Below the pieces are notes generated by a model. That model had not been told where the DNA came from and ran no database searches. It worked only from the letters and a program-made list of their open reading frames with translations. The position numbers and the translations under genes were made by a program. Of a stretch of DNA of 64,000 nucleotides, positions 1 to 10,484 are shown one piece after another. Origin of the DNA: Puccinia triticina (lineage: Eukaryota; Basidiomycota; Pucciniomycetes; Pucciniales; Pucciniaceae). Positions within the stretch are counted from its first letter, which is position 1; every line of letters starts with the position of its first letter. The stretch spans positions 2,170,001 to 2,234,000 of the forward strand of contig NC_070558.1 in NCBI RefSeq assembly GCF_026914185.1, written 5' to 3'.

Positions 1-1002
1 AACATGAGATAAGCGAAAATAGGATTAGGTGGAGGACCACTGACCGAGTAGGATGCGATCTCTGTCCTTCTTTCTGATGCCCTTGATCAGACTTCGCTCG
101 GTTCCTACGACCATGACCATGGGCCGACTCATGCCGAGCCCGATTCTCATACTGCCATCGCCGGTGGCTTGGACCAAGGCTGCACTGTCCAGATGAGACT
201 CCCTGACATGATTGAAAATCGGGGCATAGATCAGGGTTGATGACGAGGCCGAGCTGACCGTATGGAGTGGCGAGCGTAGAGACCAGATCGTCCCACCGAT
301 CGTGTGGCCGGATTTGTGAGCAGTTAGTGTCAACGGTCGTAATTTGCCTGCCAACAAGAATAAGGGGTATATAAGTCTGGGGTAGGTATCAGCAAATCAA
401 ATTGATCTCAACTGACCGCCCAAATGAATCGGTTGGGAATATCGGACAGCGATCACGCTGTCAAAGGCATCCCTGAGTTCCTTAAACGAGGTTTTCCAAA
501 TCTGATCGGGGCTGTTTGATTTGGACTGATTGGGCGAGGTAGACTTGGAGGGATTCTGAGGATCGGGGGAGATATTCTGCTGGGTTGGGGGAGGATCAGA
601 GACTTGGGGGGCTTGGTTTTCGGCGGACTGGTTGAGGAGTGGTGCGGGATGATCGACCGCGTTGGACTCCTCCAAGGCGCGCTGTCCGATCCACTCCTCG
701 GCGGCCCAGCGGCCCATCTCCTTGGTGGGCAGGGTTGCATAGATGGGGCATCTGAGGCCGAGTCTGGCGCGGAGGAGGGGGACGAGGCCGAGTGAGCTGA
801 GGAGAGGGTGGGAGAGGAGGAGGAGGTCGAGGGTGGGTGCGAGTTCGGCCAGGGTGTCGAGGTATCGATCGATCTCGCCCAGCGTCGGTCGGTCGGGACA
901 TCCGCAATCCAGCAGTATCCGTCCTTCGTCGATCTCGAGGAGGTATGAAAGTATTCCGCTTGAGTCGTGGGCCCCAATCAGCGGGGTGAGCTTGATGGCC
1001 AT
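1..1002 (-). CDS. CFT2: Cleavage and polyadenylation specificity factor subunit 2 (CPSF2/Cft2), 5' part
   Basis: Encodes the N-terminal part of the inactive metallo-beta-lactamase subunit of the nuclear mRNA 3'-end processing complex. Exon 1 runs 1002-417 and exon 2 347-45; the introns begin GTCAGT and the first ends CAG. The gene leaves the window on the left. The ATG at 1002 gives MAIKLTPLIG, matching the CPSF2 start. The beta-lactamase fold shows as LLEIDEGRILLDCG (about residues 21-34), LLLLSHP (60-66) and, across the splice, the AHKSGHTIGGTIW block. The metal-binding HxHxDH motif of CPSF3 is replaced by SHPLLSSLG, as expected for the catalytically dead paralogue. A Ser/Pro/Gln-rich linker of about 50 residues follows the first block. 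Divergent from RPA43. Family assignment is confident; the second donor site is inferred. Confidence 0.9.
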
Positions 1003-1280
1003 CGCGGTCTTTCTTTTCCGTAGTATTGTGCTGCTGTTTTCCGCCTGGCGCTTGTCCCCTGGCTGAAGGGCTCGGGGTGTCCGGTCATCGGGGACGGGGG
1101 AGCACCGATCACTGGCACGGGGGTCTCTTCGGGCTGGCCAAACTGAATATTCATTTTTCATTTTTTTTGGGCAACACATCCAGAAACCAAATATCCACAA
1201 ACATCACTCTCCCCATCGACAAGCGCTTAACGAGGACGAACGACCAACACAGAGGGAAGGCCGAAGCACCAGATACAGAA
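1003..1280. promoter_or_regulatory. Bidirectional intergenic region between CFT2 and RPA43
   Basis: The 278 bp between two divergently placed ATGs must hold both 5' leaders and promoters. No clear TATA box is visible. A pyrimidine-rich T-tract lies at 1150-1168 on the RPA43 side. An ORF upstream of 1281 is open in the RPA43 frame, so a longer N-terminus cannot be excluded. Confidence 0.5.
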
Positions 1281-2714
1281 ATGGGCCAGCCGAAGTCCGC
1301 TGCCAGCCGCAAGCCGATCGACTTCCACCATCTGACCGCCAGACTCAAGCTGCCCTTGGCGCCGGCCTTTCTGACGGCCCCGAAGTCCAAGACGAGTCTT
1401 CAGCTGAAGGAGGAAGACGCGGATCACCTGGGATCGGCGACGGGCGATTCGGATGAGGACGAGAAGAAGGCGGTCGTAGAGAGCGACAAGCTGGCGAAGG
1501 AGTACGGGAACAACGGCGTGCTTGAAGCGCTCAACCAATCGATAGCCTCGCTCTTGATGAACTACATCCCGTCCCTCGGATCCGTCCTGGTCTCTTATAT
1601 CCAGCCGCCGATGTTCATCGCGACTGACGAGCAGGGCGGAGAGGTTCGCCGGCCGTTGACCAAGACCAGTCGGGTACCCATACTCACCATTCCCGGAAAC
1701 GCCTGGGGCGTCGTGGATGTCGAGGTGAAGCTTATGGGCTGGCGGCCGACGATCGGCCAGAAACTCGTCGGCCGGCCCACCTTCTCCTCGCCCTCCCACC
1801 TCTCACTCGTCATCTATCGCACCTTCAACGCCTCCATCAACGAAAATCATCTCAAAGCAGCCGGCTTCCATTACGACATCAACTTCGAAGTCCCTGCTAA
1901 CTGGAAATCGATCGGCGATCCTTCTAATTCACAATCTGTCCCCATCGATCTCTCTCATGAACACAAAGATCGCGGATGCTGGCTCGATGCAAACGGCGTC
2001 GTGGTCGGTGGCGCTGAGGCGACTGTATCTTTCACAGTCATGAGGTATTTTCTTCTTTTTAAAAAAAAGAAGAAAAAAAAAAGGTTTTTTGCGCATTGGC
2101 TTGATCAATGAATCTTTGTATTTCAAACCAGCTTGACGATCGCCAACAATATGATTTCGGTAATTGGCTCATTACTAGATGATCCATTCTCGATCGAAGC
2201 ACCGATCCGACCGAGCCAGCCGAGGGTAGGCATGACGCGCGGCCCAAGTGGGCCGGCAGCCGCGGCGGCGTCGTCGGCGTCGTCGTCCTCGGACTCCTCG
2301 GACTCGTCGGATGACGAGCGCCCGAAGGGACTCTCTTCGCGGAACCAGCTGAAAGTGCCGCCTTCGATCCACTCCAGCGCGACGCCCCGCCCGCTCCTCT
2401 CCCATGCACACCCTGCCCAACCCCCACCGCCACTCACCGCAACCAATCTCAAAGCACTCGACTCCCTCCAGCCAGCTATCCCTCCTACCCTAGACCCCCC
2501 ATCTACCTCCGTCGCCCCCCCTCAGAAACCTAAGAAAACTAAAAGGAAATCGAGCAAACGTACCGCCGATGCCCTCGAAGAGAAACTTATTCTGGCCCCT
2601 AATCCTTCCTCCACCCTTCCCAATAATAACTCACACCCTCCTGCCGCTTCTATTCCTCCTATTTCCACGACAACTATTACTCCTTCCCGGAAGAAGAAAT
2701 TGAAAACCACTTAA
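1281..2714 (+). CDS. RPA43: DNA-directed RNA polymerase I subunit RPA43
   Basis: Exons 1281-2044 and 2132-2714 give a 448-residue protein; the 87-nt intron starts GTATTT and ends CCAG. RPA43 forms the Pol I stalk with its partner subunit and recruits Rrn3 for rDNA transcription in the nucleolus. The N-terminal stalk domain includes the helix around residues 80-96 and PILTIPGNAWGVVDVEVKL near 133-151. The family hallmark PSHLSLVIYRTFNAS lies at about 171-185, leading into the OB-fold. The splice joins FTVM to SLTIANNMISVIG, which continues the OB-fold strand as in yeast and human relatives. The tail is Ser/Pro-rich and ends in Lys-rich patches, likely nuclear or nucleolar signals. The ATG at 1281 was chosen because conserved sequence begins soon after it; an upstream in-frame extension looks non-conserved. 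Confidence 0.88.
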
Positions 2715-3271
2715 AACGCTTCGATTACTTCTGTCTATTTTTGTCTGGGTCAATTGTTCTTTGTCTTTTCCGTAGATATATTGTTATAGAATAGCCGCAA
2801 GCTCTCCGCTGAAATTGCTACATGGATATACAGGGAGAGATAGAGAGACACATGCCATGGGGTCTGAAGGACTTCAGTGGAGGGCTCTGTAAGGGATGTC
2901 ACAGGGTACATGCCCAACCACTAAGCTATCCAGTAAAAACCCTACTCCTGCTCTTGCTCTCCATTGAGATAATTTTGGGCATATGCATTGATGGCCCAGA
3001 AAACTGATAGCTAACCACGCCCACCCTTTACACTACAGATGTCATCTCAGTCACAGACTTTCTCCGTTCACTGTCCTGACGGACGATAGGAATAAGAGGC
3101 TGATGGAGGCCAGGAGTATGTATCTCGGATTGGAGGGGGTGGGGGGTTCACCAGTGATATCCCCCTATATCCACGGATAATAAACAAGAAAATGATCGAC
3201 GGGATATGTGGATAACAGAATGAAAAGAAATGTCCAAGAAACTGATCAAGAGAGCACGGGGAGAGAGATAA
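2715..3271. other. Convergent intergenic spacer, RPA43 / MOB4
   Basis: This region holds the 3' ends of two convergent genes. I see no supported coding sequence. The visible ORFs are short and have no recognisable motif. It probably contains both 3' UTRs. Confidence 0.6.
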
Positions 3272-4658
3272 TCATGTGGATATCTCTTCTAATTGAAAGC
3301 TTTCCCCTTTGTGTTTATCGACTGCAGGGTCGAGTACGACGGAGTTATCAATGGGGCTGAGAAGGTGGTGGACGATAGGGAGAGCAGAGGACAGTTCATG
3401 AAGCTTGGAGTTCTCCTGCTCCTCCCAAGTCGTTGGCTGGTGGTGGTAGTGACGGGCACCGACGCTCACCACGGGCTCGTCGTATTGCTTATGTTGTTGA
3501 TGGCCACGATCGTGATGATTATCCTCTTCGATCACGCGTGGGATTACTAATAGGTCTTCAGCAACCAAGTCGAACTCGTCGGATAAGGCCATGAACCTCG
3601 CATACAGACTGGTCTCCATCTGTCCAATCCATCCAAACAAGAACATCATCAGAATCAGAATCCGGGCTCAGTTTTCTCTCGGCAGACATAGAACTCAATC
3701 TCAGTCAACATATAAACATCAGGATATCCAACAATGAGATCTGTTCGTACTTCACATTGCTCGAATAGTTCGCGATGATGGAACCAAGCATGGGCCAAGA
3801 TCCTGTACAACCTCCTGGCGATCGAGGTGAAATGTTTGACCGATCCAGGGGGGATCTGTAATCTATATATGTACAACAACGGAAGGAAGTGTGAGACCTA
3901 CTGATAGAGCGACGGGTGAAGGACAACATCCAAAGTGGATCGGCATCTTACCGACTGGGGAAGTAGCGGCCCGAGTTAAGGAGCGCTGTGGCCCCGTCCA
4001 AGGTGTGTATGACGTAATCGATCGCACAGCATTCGTTCTCGAAATTTGGACGGAGGAAAAAATGGGCACAGTAAGTCAAGTGAATGTATGTATTAAAGGA
4101 AGGGATGGCATGTTTCAATTCAAGTACCTCGTTGGCGGCCGTATGAGCCGCACAGAGATAGAGCCATTCGCCAGCCTTCATTTCTGGACAAGTATCGCGG
4201 TTGCATTCGGCCTGGAGGGCGGAGACGAGGGGATGGCTCAAGTCGAGAGCGAGTCTGCGGAGCTGCTCGTAGATCCAGACTTCGGGCGGGACGAGAGGGC
4301 TGGGGAGGCTGATGATCCTGTGGACCGCATGGGGGTCGGCCCGGACGAGATGGGCGATGTACTCCTGGAACTGGAAGGGCGACTCGGGACTGGCTAGACG
4401 CGATCGCGTGATCGCGTGCTCTTCCGCCTGCAAGCCATAGCTGATCGGATAGGTATCCTCGAATCGACTCCCCTTCCTGAGTCTGGTCGGCCTGGGGTAG
4501 GGTGCTGGGGGCTCGTCGTCGCCTGCCGTGTCGGCTGGCTCGCTGCTCGCTGGTCCCTCTGAGTGCGACGATGGCGGCGAGCTTGAGCTGGCCGATGGCG
4601 GTGGTGATGTTGATGCTGAGGTGCTGAGGAAGACTGCCTCGAGCTGGTTGGTGGTCAT
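3272..4658 (-). CDS. MOB4: Mob family protein, MOB4/phocein type (STRIPAK subunit)
   Basis: Four exons on the minus strand: 4658-4128, 4037-3952, 3862-3751 and 3619-3272, totalling 358 residues. Introns are about 90 nt (131 for the last) with GT-AG ends. The first intron is a multiple of three and open, so an unspliced read would be misleading. Mob4/phocein is a zinc-binding adaptor of the STRIPAK phosphatase-kinase complex; fungal homologues act in cell fusion and septation signalling. Diagnostic blocks in order: ECNRDTCPEMKAGEWLYLCAAH, split here as ECNRDTCPEM and KAGEWLYLCAAH (about 151-172, zinc cysteines); AIDYVIHTLDGATALLNSG; RYFPSR; IARRLYRILAHAWFHHRELF (zinc histidines); DLLVIP. The splices restore the exact residue spacing of human phocein apart from two extra residues at junction 1. 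There is a Ser/Pro-rich N-terminal extension of about 50 residues and a His-rich tail of about 70 residues after the core. Confidence 0.92.
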
Positions 4659-5526
4659 CTCGATGGCTGCTCGCTGGCCGGCTGCTGGTGGGCTTCCTAC
4701 TTAAATTCCCCCGGGGGTCAGCTACAATTCTCCTGCGCATTAAAGCATCAATCCATCGAACTTGATTCCAAATTGCAGGGTTTTCCAATAAAGCACCATC
4801 CAGCTGGGGCCTCACTCCGAACCGCAAAGACAGACTCCACTTCGCAAGCGTTCAGCTCTGAAAACTGTCCCCCATTCCACTCTATACAATTCGCGTCTGA
4901 ATGGGGAAGTACTGTTGTGTTGTGACTATTGTGGTAAGCTCACTATCATCGAACTCTGACTTCCAAGAACTTAGTGAAGGTACTGGAGACCCGCTGCCGT
5001 CCTTCGCCTAAAAAAACTCGAGCAGATAAGCTTGCCGGAGGCTCTCCACATCTTGATGTGATTGCAGGGGCGAAACCTCTCATTGCAGGGGCGAAACCTC
5101 TCTTACTGTAAAACTTGGTGGGACTGGGATGACGCGCGTCAAATCAACACTCACCAATAGGGTCCATACCACACGCAAAATGTATATGTCTTTCAGCTTA
5201 ATGAATTTGATGTTTTAACCAGCCCTCCATGTGCCGGATCCCTCCAACAAATTAACTTGACTCATGACATCGGAGCCGAGTGCTCCGGCGAGTTTAAGCA
5301 GCAGAATTCCAAGCCGCGACGCGCAGATCGGAACCCGCATCGAACCTAGTAGGTTCTGTGGACAAAGGAGCCTCTGGCGGATCCAGGATCCCGAAAGAGA
5401 GGTACAAGGAATAGAATTACAGCCTTCAGTCCTTTAACCTTGCAAGGTTCAATGGGTCACTTTTGGTGTCGCAAAAACATTTTATGAAGAATTAGAAAGT
5501 AGATCAAGCTACAATAACGCAATTCT
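4659..5526. other. MOB4 upstream region with a 21-bp tandem duplication
   Basis: Contains the MOB4 promoter and leader. At 5061-5101 the unit ATTGCAGGGGCGAAACCTCT occurs twice in direct tandem (period 21). No other structure or coding sequence is supported. Confidence 0.5.
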
Positions 5527-7519
5527 AAAAACAAGGATGATGATGGTGAGCCTGAGGGCCCTATTGAAAAACAATTGAATCCTGAGGACACGCCACCCGA
5601 TCAAGATCTTGTTGCATACTCCCAACTATTCACCAGGTAAGAAAAGGTCCACTCTAGGTTCCATAGGGTCAGTCGCTGACATCTGCCATTTGAGAATCCT
5701 CATTGCTAACTTGCTTGGAATTTGAGCGTGCAGATTGTCACCACAGTGTGTTCCATGGTTTCCTTCGCCTCAATCGCCGAGCTAATGGCCTACAACTTGT
5801 GAATGCTGTGCGACTCTTGTCGTGTGGGGTTTCGGAACGTGTCCACGAATACCTGAACTTGATAGGCTTAAGCTCATCGCGCTGGACGGCTTTGACGGCT
5901 TTGGACTCGTTGGCAAAGGAAGCTAAAGCAAAATTGAGATTGGGCATGGCTCTCAAGCCTGGTACTCCAGTTGCCCCGACCATCTGCATCGATAACATTG
6001 ACATGGTCGAAAAAGTCCATGCCTTGTCAGTTGGAGACCGGACTCATACGTTCCGGGGCACATGGGGTTCTCCCTAACCCTGAGCTCCTCCGATCTCTCA
6101 ATCCAGACGAATTGCTTTGCCTGAGTTCTACCAAGCCATGGAGCTGGCCGACTCCGCTGATCGTGGTGCTCAAGGTACAGCATACATACCTTACAGATTC
6201 TGTTCCGGAATCTGCAACACTTACATAATGTGTATGTGTTATGTTTCGAGGCACGATAAGATAAGCCGGCATGGAATCCGTCAGAAGATGTTCCGCCCGT
6301 AAAGAATGCCTGGATGCAACAATCCCGATTTTCAGACGGGATAGAAGGGGGTGGGGAGCATATATCTTCACCTGATGCACACCAAAATTTGTGCCAATAG
6401 TAACAGCTTTCTCCGTATGACATTGAGGGGGGAAGACACCAGAAAGGGGAGCGGGAAAAAACTTCCACCAAAACATGAAAGCTCTCAAGCCAAATTTTTG
6501 CGTTTACCTGCAAGTCCCTCCCTCGGACTCCGGAGGTGCTTCGTGCGTGGGCGCTTCGCGCCAGCCCAGGCTGTACCAGGGCCCTCCGAAGCGAGGGACT
6601 TGCGATCGGAGTGGGTATTGATCAGGTCCAATCCGCTGGTCGGCCGGATATTTCTGTCACATTCCAATCCCCTTCGAAGTTTTCGCCGCAATCCCGGAGA
6701 AACTTCGGAAAATCTTTGGAAGATGTCCGAAGGACCGCGACTTCGGAGGTCCCCTGAATGAAAACCCCCACTTCGAAGGAGAAAAGCTTACATAAAAGTG
6801 CTTCCGCCGTGTTCGGTTGCCGGCCCGGATTAACGCTGATCCGGGGCAGATCTGTTATTTTGAGTTGCACCCGCACCGACGCGGATGCTCTTATATGGGG
6901 AGGAGCCTAAGCCCACCTCCATAGACTCGGTGGCTGGTGGGTGCCTAATTGGGGTTTTGTGGGGGACAAACGTTGGAAATCGTGCTCTTTTTATAGGCAT
7001 CAAGAAAAGCTCAACTGGTCATGGAATGGCCTATTCTCCTTCCGGCATCTTGCAACGTCTTCCCGCCTCACCATTGTCACTGCTCGCCTTGGGAATCTTC
7101 CAAACTGGTCGGGAAATTCTGGAACGTTGGAAAGACCTAATGGGGTCGAATGTATTGAGCAATTCAAATACATGCAAGATTTTTTCAGAGACCATCCCGA
7201 CGAATAAGGTCAGTGGCCTTTGCCCTCTTCCCATACAAAATTCCTGTTGTGAATTCTCCACCGATTTTATTCGGCTCATACTTCCTGCAGGCACAATCAG
7301 CTCAACTTACAAGTGGATATGACAGCATTATTGAATGTCTTCTTGCTTACTATATTATTGATATTTCGAGATGAAAATCTTGTGACGGGTAGGCCAGCTC
7401 TTAAACGCACAGGTGAATTGGTCGAAACAAGTGAAGAAATACCACAGCATCTGAGAGATCACAGAACCGAAGTGCACAACTGGTTCCCAAGCACAGTAGA
7501 AACTGTTGTAGGAGGGTAA
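5527..7519 (+). pseudogene. Decayed DUF6589-like gene of basidiomycetes
   Basis: Coding-quality segments lie on the plus strand but in conflicting frames. 5530-5634 is open, ends in a GTAAG donor and encodes a Glu/Asp/Pro-rich stretch. A segment from about 5688 reads VTTVCSMVSFA and then shifts frame to NRRANGLQLVNAVRLL, CGVSERVHEYLN and ICIDNIDMVEKVHALSVGDR up to about 6065. After another frame change, NPELLRSLNPDELL and LPEFYQAMELADSADRG follow (6075-6175). The blocks resemble the DUF6589 proteins common in mushrooms and rusts, often with an NRR(H)NG..L..S.R.LACGVS block and a DN(I/F)D block. Later pieces (7275-7516, for example TSGYDSIIECLLAYYII followed by a shifted GRPALKRTGELVE) may belong to it or to unrecognised exons of the next gene. 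At least three frame breaks argue for a pseudogene. The family call is from memory of motifs and is moderate. Confidence 0.5.
6508..6604. repeat. Hairpin repeat with AAGTCCCTCC-type ends
   Basis: An imperfect palindrome starts CAAGTCCCTCC and ends GAGGGACTTG, enclosing GCGCTTCGCGCCAGCCCAGG. The same type of element recurs at about 35762-35821 and 50353-50432. It is a short non-coding hairpin, probably a dispersed MITE-like or foldback fragment. Confidence 0.6.
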
Positions 7520-7839
7520 GCTCCAGACGAGTTCTGTGGTTGATAATAAATTTTTATATCGTTGATAAAAACTTCTTGTTTGCTTGGACGGAAACATACT
7601 GTTCCAATCAGGAGAGGTACCTTTATTGACAGAACACCGGAGATGCTTGTAAGTCAAGATGAAATTAAAGTTTGATGCTTAATATAGACTGTCCCGAGTC
7701 AAGGAGGACAACCCGCTGCTTGAGCTGTAGAATCATATCGTTAAATTGCTACAGCAGGCATGACGGTTTTTTTGCTGCACAAGAATCTAATAATTTGATT
7801 TCTTTTTTCCTTTTGTTTCATTCTTTTTTGCGAGAACAG

Positions 7840-8816
7840 AAGACAATGAAGGAGTTCAGAGATAAATGTCCAGATCAGTGTCAATCTATGACTAAAAGGC
7901 TCAAATGGGAAAATGTGGAAAACACGGCGCAACCTCCATTTCTGACTTCAGCCTTCTACGGTGACCACAGTAAGGCAGTTATAATTGAAAATGGTTTGCA
8001 TATCTCCTTGATCGATATACTATAGCACACCCAAAATTTACCTCAATTCTTACTTGCGCAGATTACCCTTGGGACCTTCCAGCGGAGGTTGAGCACTGGG
8101 TTCTTTGGATGTCGATTCCCCATATATCAGCAGAGGCTTTCAACCCACTCAAAGGGGAGATACCCCCGAATCCCAACTTGACAGATCCCACAAGGGTTGA
8201 AGCCCTCTTGGAATACCTGTCTTATGTTCCAGTTTATGGTTATTCTGGGCTTCCAGAGGAGGCATTCACACACATCCGCCTTTCTGGCTTTGAACATCCA
8301 ACCGATAAGGATGTATGGACATCAAGTAAAAGACTAACGGTAAACCAAAAGGAGGCTGTGCAAGCAATTAAGTGGGCTGGAAGGCACATAACCAAATTTG
8401 TCATGAAGAGGTTTCCAGAAGATGAATATGAAGTTGTGTGGAACCACAGTCCATTGCGCTGGAGGTGAGTATCTTTTGTCCTTTTTTTTGTTTGATTCTA
8501 CGCCTCTGAGTCCGACTGACATGAAAATAATCCAAACCATTCACATTTCAATCTTCAGGAGCATGGCGACACCAGAACATGTCCAGTGAGTCATCAGAAT
8601 AAACCCTCAGCATACCAGCATCCAAACTAATCTTCATCAACATTCTCCAGTATCTTGGCAATCAAGAAAAAATCACCAAGTTCTTTCTTCCATTCTAATA
8701 AAATTAATGAAGGTGAAGATTACATATCTTCCAAACCAAACCTTCTAAATAGAATAAAGATTGATTACCAACTACTTATAGAACCCCAAGACAAAATTAG
8801 ATTCATCCAAAAATGA
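7840..8816 (+). CDS. DUF3605-family protein (N-acetylglucosamine-induced protein 1-like)
   Basis: Exons 7840/7846-7969, 8062-8464, 8559-8585 and 8651-8816 splice in frame to a TGA at 8814. From the ATG at 7846 the product is 239 residues. All three introns have GT-AG ends (92, 94 and 65 nt), and exon 3 is only 27 nt. The core shows YPWDLPAEVEHWVLWMS, GYSGLPEEAF, ITKFVMKRFPEDEYEVVWN and, formed by the microexon, SMATPEHVHIL. This is the pattern of fungal DUF3605 proteins (a WxLP..xEHxVxW block and a C-terminal W..P....S...HxHxxv block). Molecular function is unknown. The 5' end is uncertain: an acceptor-like CAG precedes 7840 and exon-like pieces lie at about 7610-7730, so an upstream start is possible. 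The Lys-rich C-terminus looks poorly conserved. Confidence 0.72.
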
Positions 8817-9062
8817 AACACTTGGTGACTTAAAATTCCTCCTTCTTGTCATTCTTCCAATTTTATTTGTAGTTAGATTATTCCTCTATGTTGAGTTATT
8901 CACTCAGTTGTTTTCCTTTTTCATTTTATGCCTTTCACATGTCTCTCTATTTCACCTACATATCACAGGATGCTTGCAGTGTACCTGGGAATCTTCTGGG
9001 ATATTGCCAACATTTTCTACATAAATCCCCTGTGAAAGAAGCGGCAGGGAAGCTGGTGGATG
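8817..9062 (+). other. Gene-flanking DNA with a possible terminal exon broken by Copia
   Basis: From the acceptor-like CACAG at 8969 the plus strand is open up to the Copia junction and encodes GNLLGYCQHFLHKSP and KEAAGKLVD. Removing the Copia element and one target copy gives GTG GAT GAA TGA. With the LTR present, the frame reads GTG GAT GTA TAA. The parent gene is not identified and the exon is inferred. The rest of the interval shows nothing else. Confidence 0.3.
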
Positions 9063-9407
9063 TATAAGATGCCAGGGGCAAATGGGCACTGGACAAAACG
9101 GTCCCGTCGCGTCAGCTATCGGCGCTGCTGATCCCGTCTCCAATCTTGGTCTATGATTGCATGAAGATAACAAGGAAAAAGATACTAACCTGGATGAAAC
9201 AGTCCCGTCGCGTGAGCTATTGGCGCTGCTGATACCGTCTCCAATCTCGGTGAGGAAAAGAGATTGGAGGCGGGCGCGGGAACATCCAGGCTACATAGTG
9301 GCTACCCAAACTAACCGGGTGAATCCCCCGGAGTATCACCCGTTAGGCTTTAGACTAAGTACATGAATTTAGTTTTTGCACTCTTGTCTCCCGGCCATAC
9401 TCCAACA
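9063..9407 (-). repeat. Copia 3' LTR
   Basis: 345 bp, minus-strand ends TGTTGG...CTTATA. A poly-G polypurine tract (C-run at 9408-9419 on the plus strand) adjoins it on the internal side, which marks it as the 3' LTR. It matches 28857-29204. Confidence 0.9.
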
Positions 9408-9662
9408 CCCCCCCCCCCCAAGACTGCAAAAACTACCCCGATATTCCCAGCTGATTTAACGCGCCAATCATTTTTGTCGGACCCAATCTTTTTGTCAGAA
9501 CATTGGCCCGTTGGTTGAGAGTACTGGTCCACGTGACTTTGATGTTGTTTTCCCTAATTAGATCATTTACAAAATAAAAAGCGCGTCACAGGTACTTGGT
9601 TTTATTTTTCAAGGTGTTGTCCGTCGCAATCAAAATGGCTGCTTCATTGTCGCAGTGCATTG
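9408..9662 (-). pseudogene. Copia RNase H C-terminal piece
   Basis: The minus strand reads HCDNEAAILIATDNTLKNKT, then a TGA, RAFYFVNDLIRENNIK and QRANVLTKRLGP, the standard Copia RNase H end. It is cut from the preceding RNase H by the solo LTR at 9663-10479. The TGA falls where an Arg (CGA) would be expected. Confidence 0.88.
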
Positions 9663-10479
9663 TGTTGGAATTCTGACATCCGCGGACGCGCGCATTCTCT
9701 CATCTACGCATGCGCGCACCAAGTAGCCCAGTGTCCGTATCTCTACTCAAACTTGCCTCCGACTTCCTCCCGTTCCCCGTCATCTCCTTTCCTAAAACAA
9801 CCAACTCCACCGACCGATTCTTCTCAAAACATCAACCATGCACGTCTCAACTCATTGTCTCAACTCATGTCTCAAGTCAGAACCACAACTCAGCCGCTCG
9901 GTCCTCAAGCTTAAAAGCAGCCTCTGATTGCCTTGTTCTCGGTTCCTCAGCAGACTCCTCGACCTCGAACAGCTCTCCTGCTCAGCTTTGCTCCCCCAAC
10001 AAACAACCTTCCACCATTCCCTTCTTCACACTCCCCATACGACTTCGTGTCTTCCCATCCTTGCTCCTCTATCTTCTATCGCTCATATCAATCATTGTTC
10101 GATCTCATCGCTTCCAACCAGAACTCAATTCGTCCTTTAGCTCAACAGCTCTCATTCTGGTAGCGCCTACGCGATCTCTTGAATTCATTAATTGGTTATT
10201 TCCAATTTGGTGAGAAACAACAAATCCTCAAGAATTCATCAACAATCCAACCTAACCTCTCCTTGTTTATTCTCCACAGTGTCTACTATTACTCCCTGTT
10301 TGATCTGATCTATCTTAGTCTGTCCGTGCTTGTTCCTTCAAAAACTCACTATCATCGTGGTATGCTCAGTTTTCATCCTTATTGTCATTCAACCAATCTT
10401 GCTCTTGTTTTTACAAATTCTAACATCTATTGTTTTTAGTCTTGGTTCTAGTTTCAATTATAAAACCTGTTTTCTCTCA
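9663..10479 (+). mobile_element. Solo LTR inside the Copia RNase H
   Basis: An 817-bp segment starts TGTTGGAATTC and ends TTTCTCTCA, with 5-bp duplications CATTG at 9658-9662 and 10480-10484. Deleting it plus one duplication joins NKPQLS to MHCDNEAA in frame in the surrounding RNase H. The plus strand is pyrimidine-rich and has no internal coding sequence, as expected of a solo LTR left by recombination. The orientation is a guess. Confidence 0.85.
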
Positions 10480-10484
10480 CATTG

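Noticed and set aside
743..1066. ORF opposite the CFT2 first exon (and several more at 453-977 and 596-907)
   Set aside because: GC-rich shadow frames of the conserved CFT2 exon; Ser/Arg/Pro-rich with no motif.
1026..1280. N-terminal extension of RPA43 from an upstream ATG at 1026
   Set aside because: The frame is open but the translated sequence has no conserved character and overlaps the presumed bidirectional promoter. The ATG at 1281 gives a normal start.
4120..4827. 235-residue ORF overlapping MOB4 on the same strand
   Set aside because: Out-of-frame shadow of the MOB4 first exon; Arg/Ser/Pro-rich.
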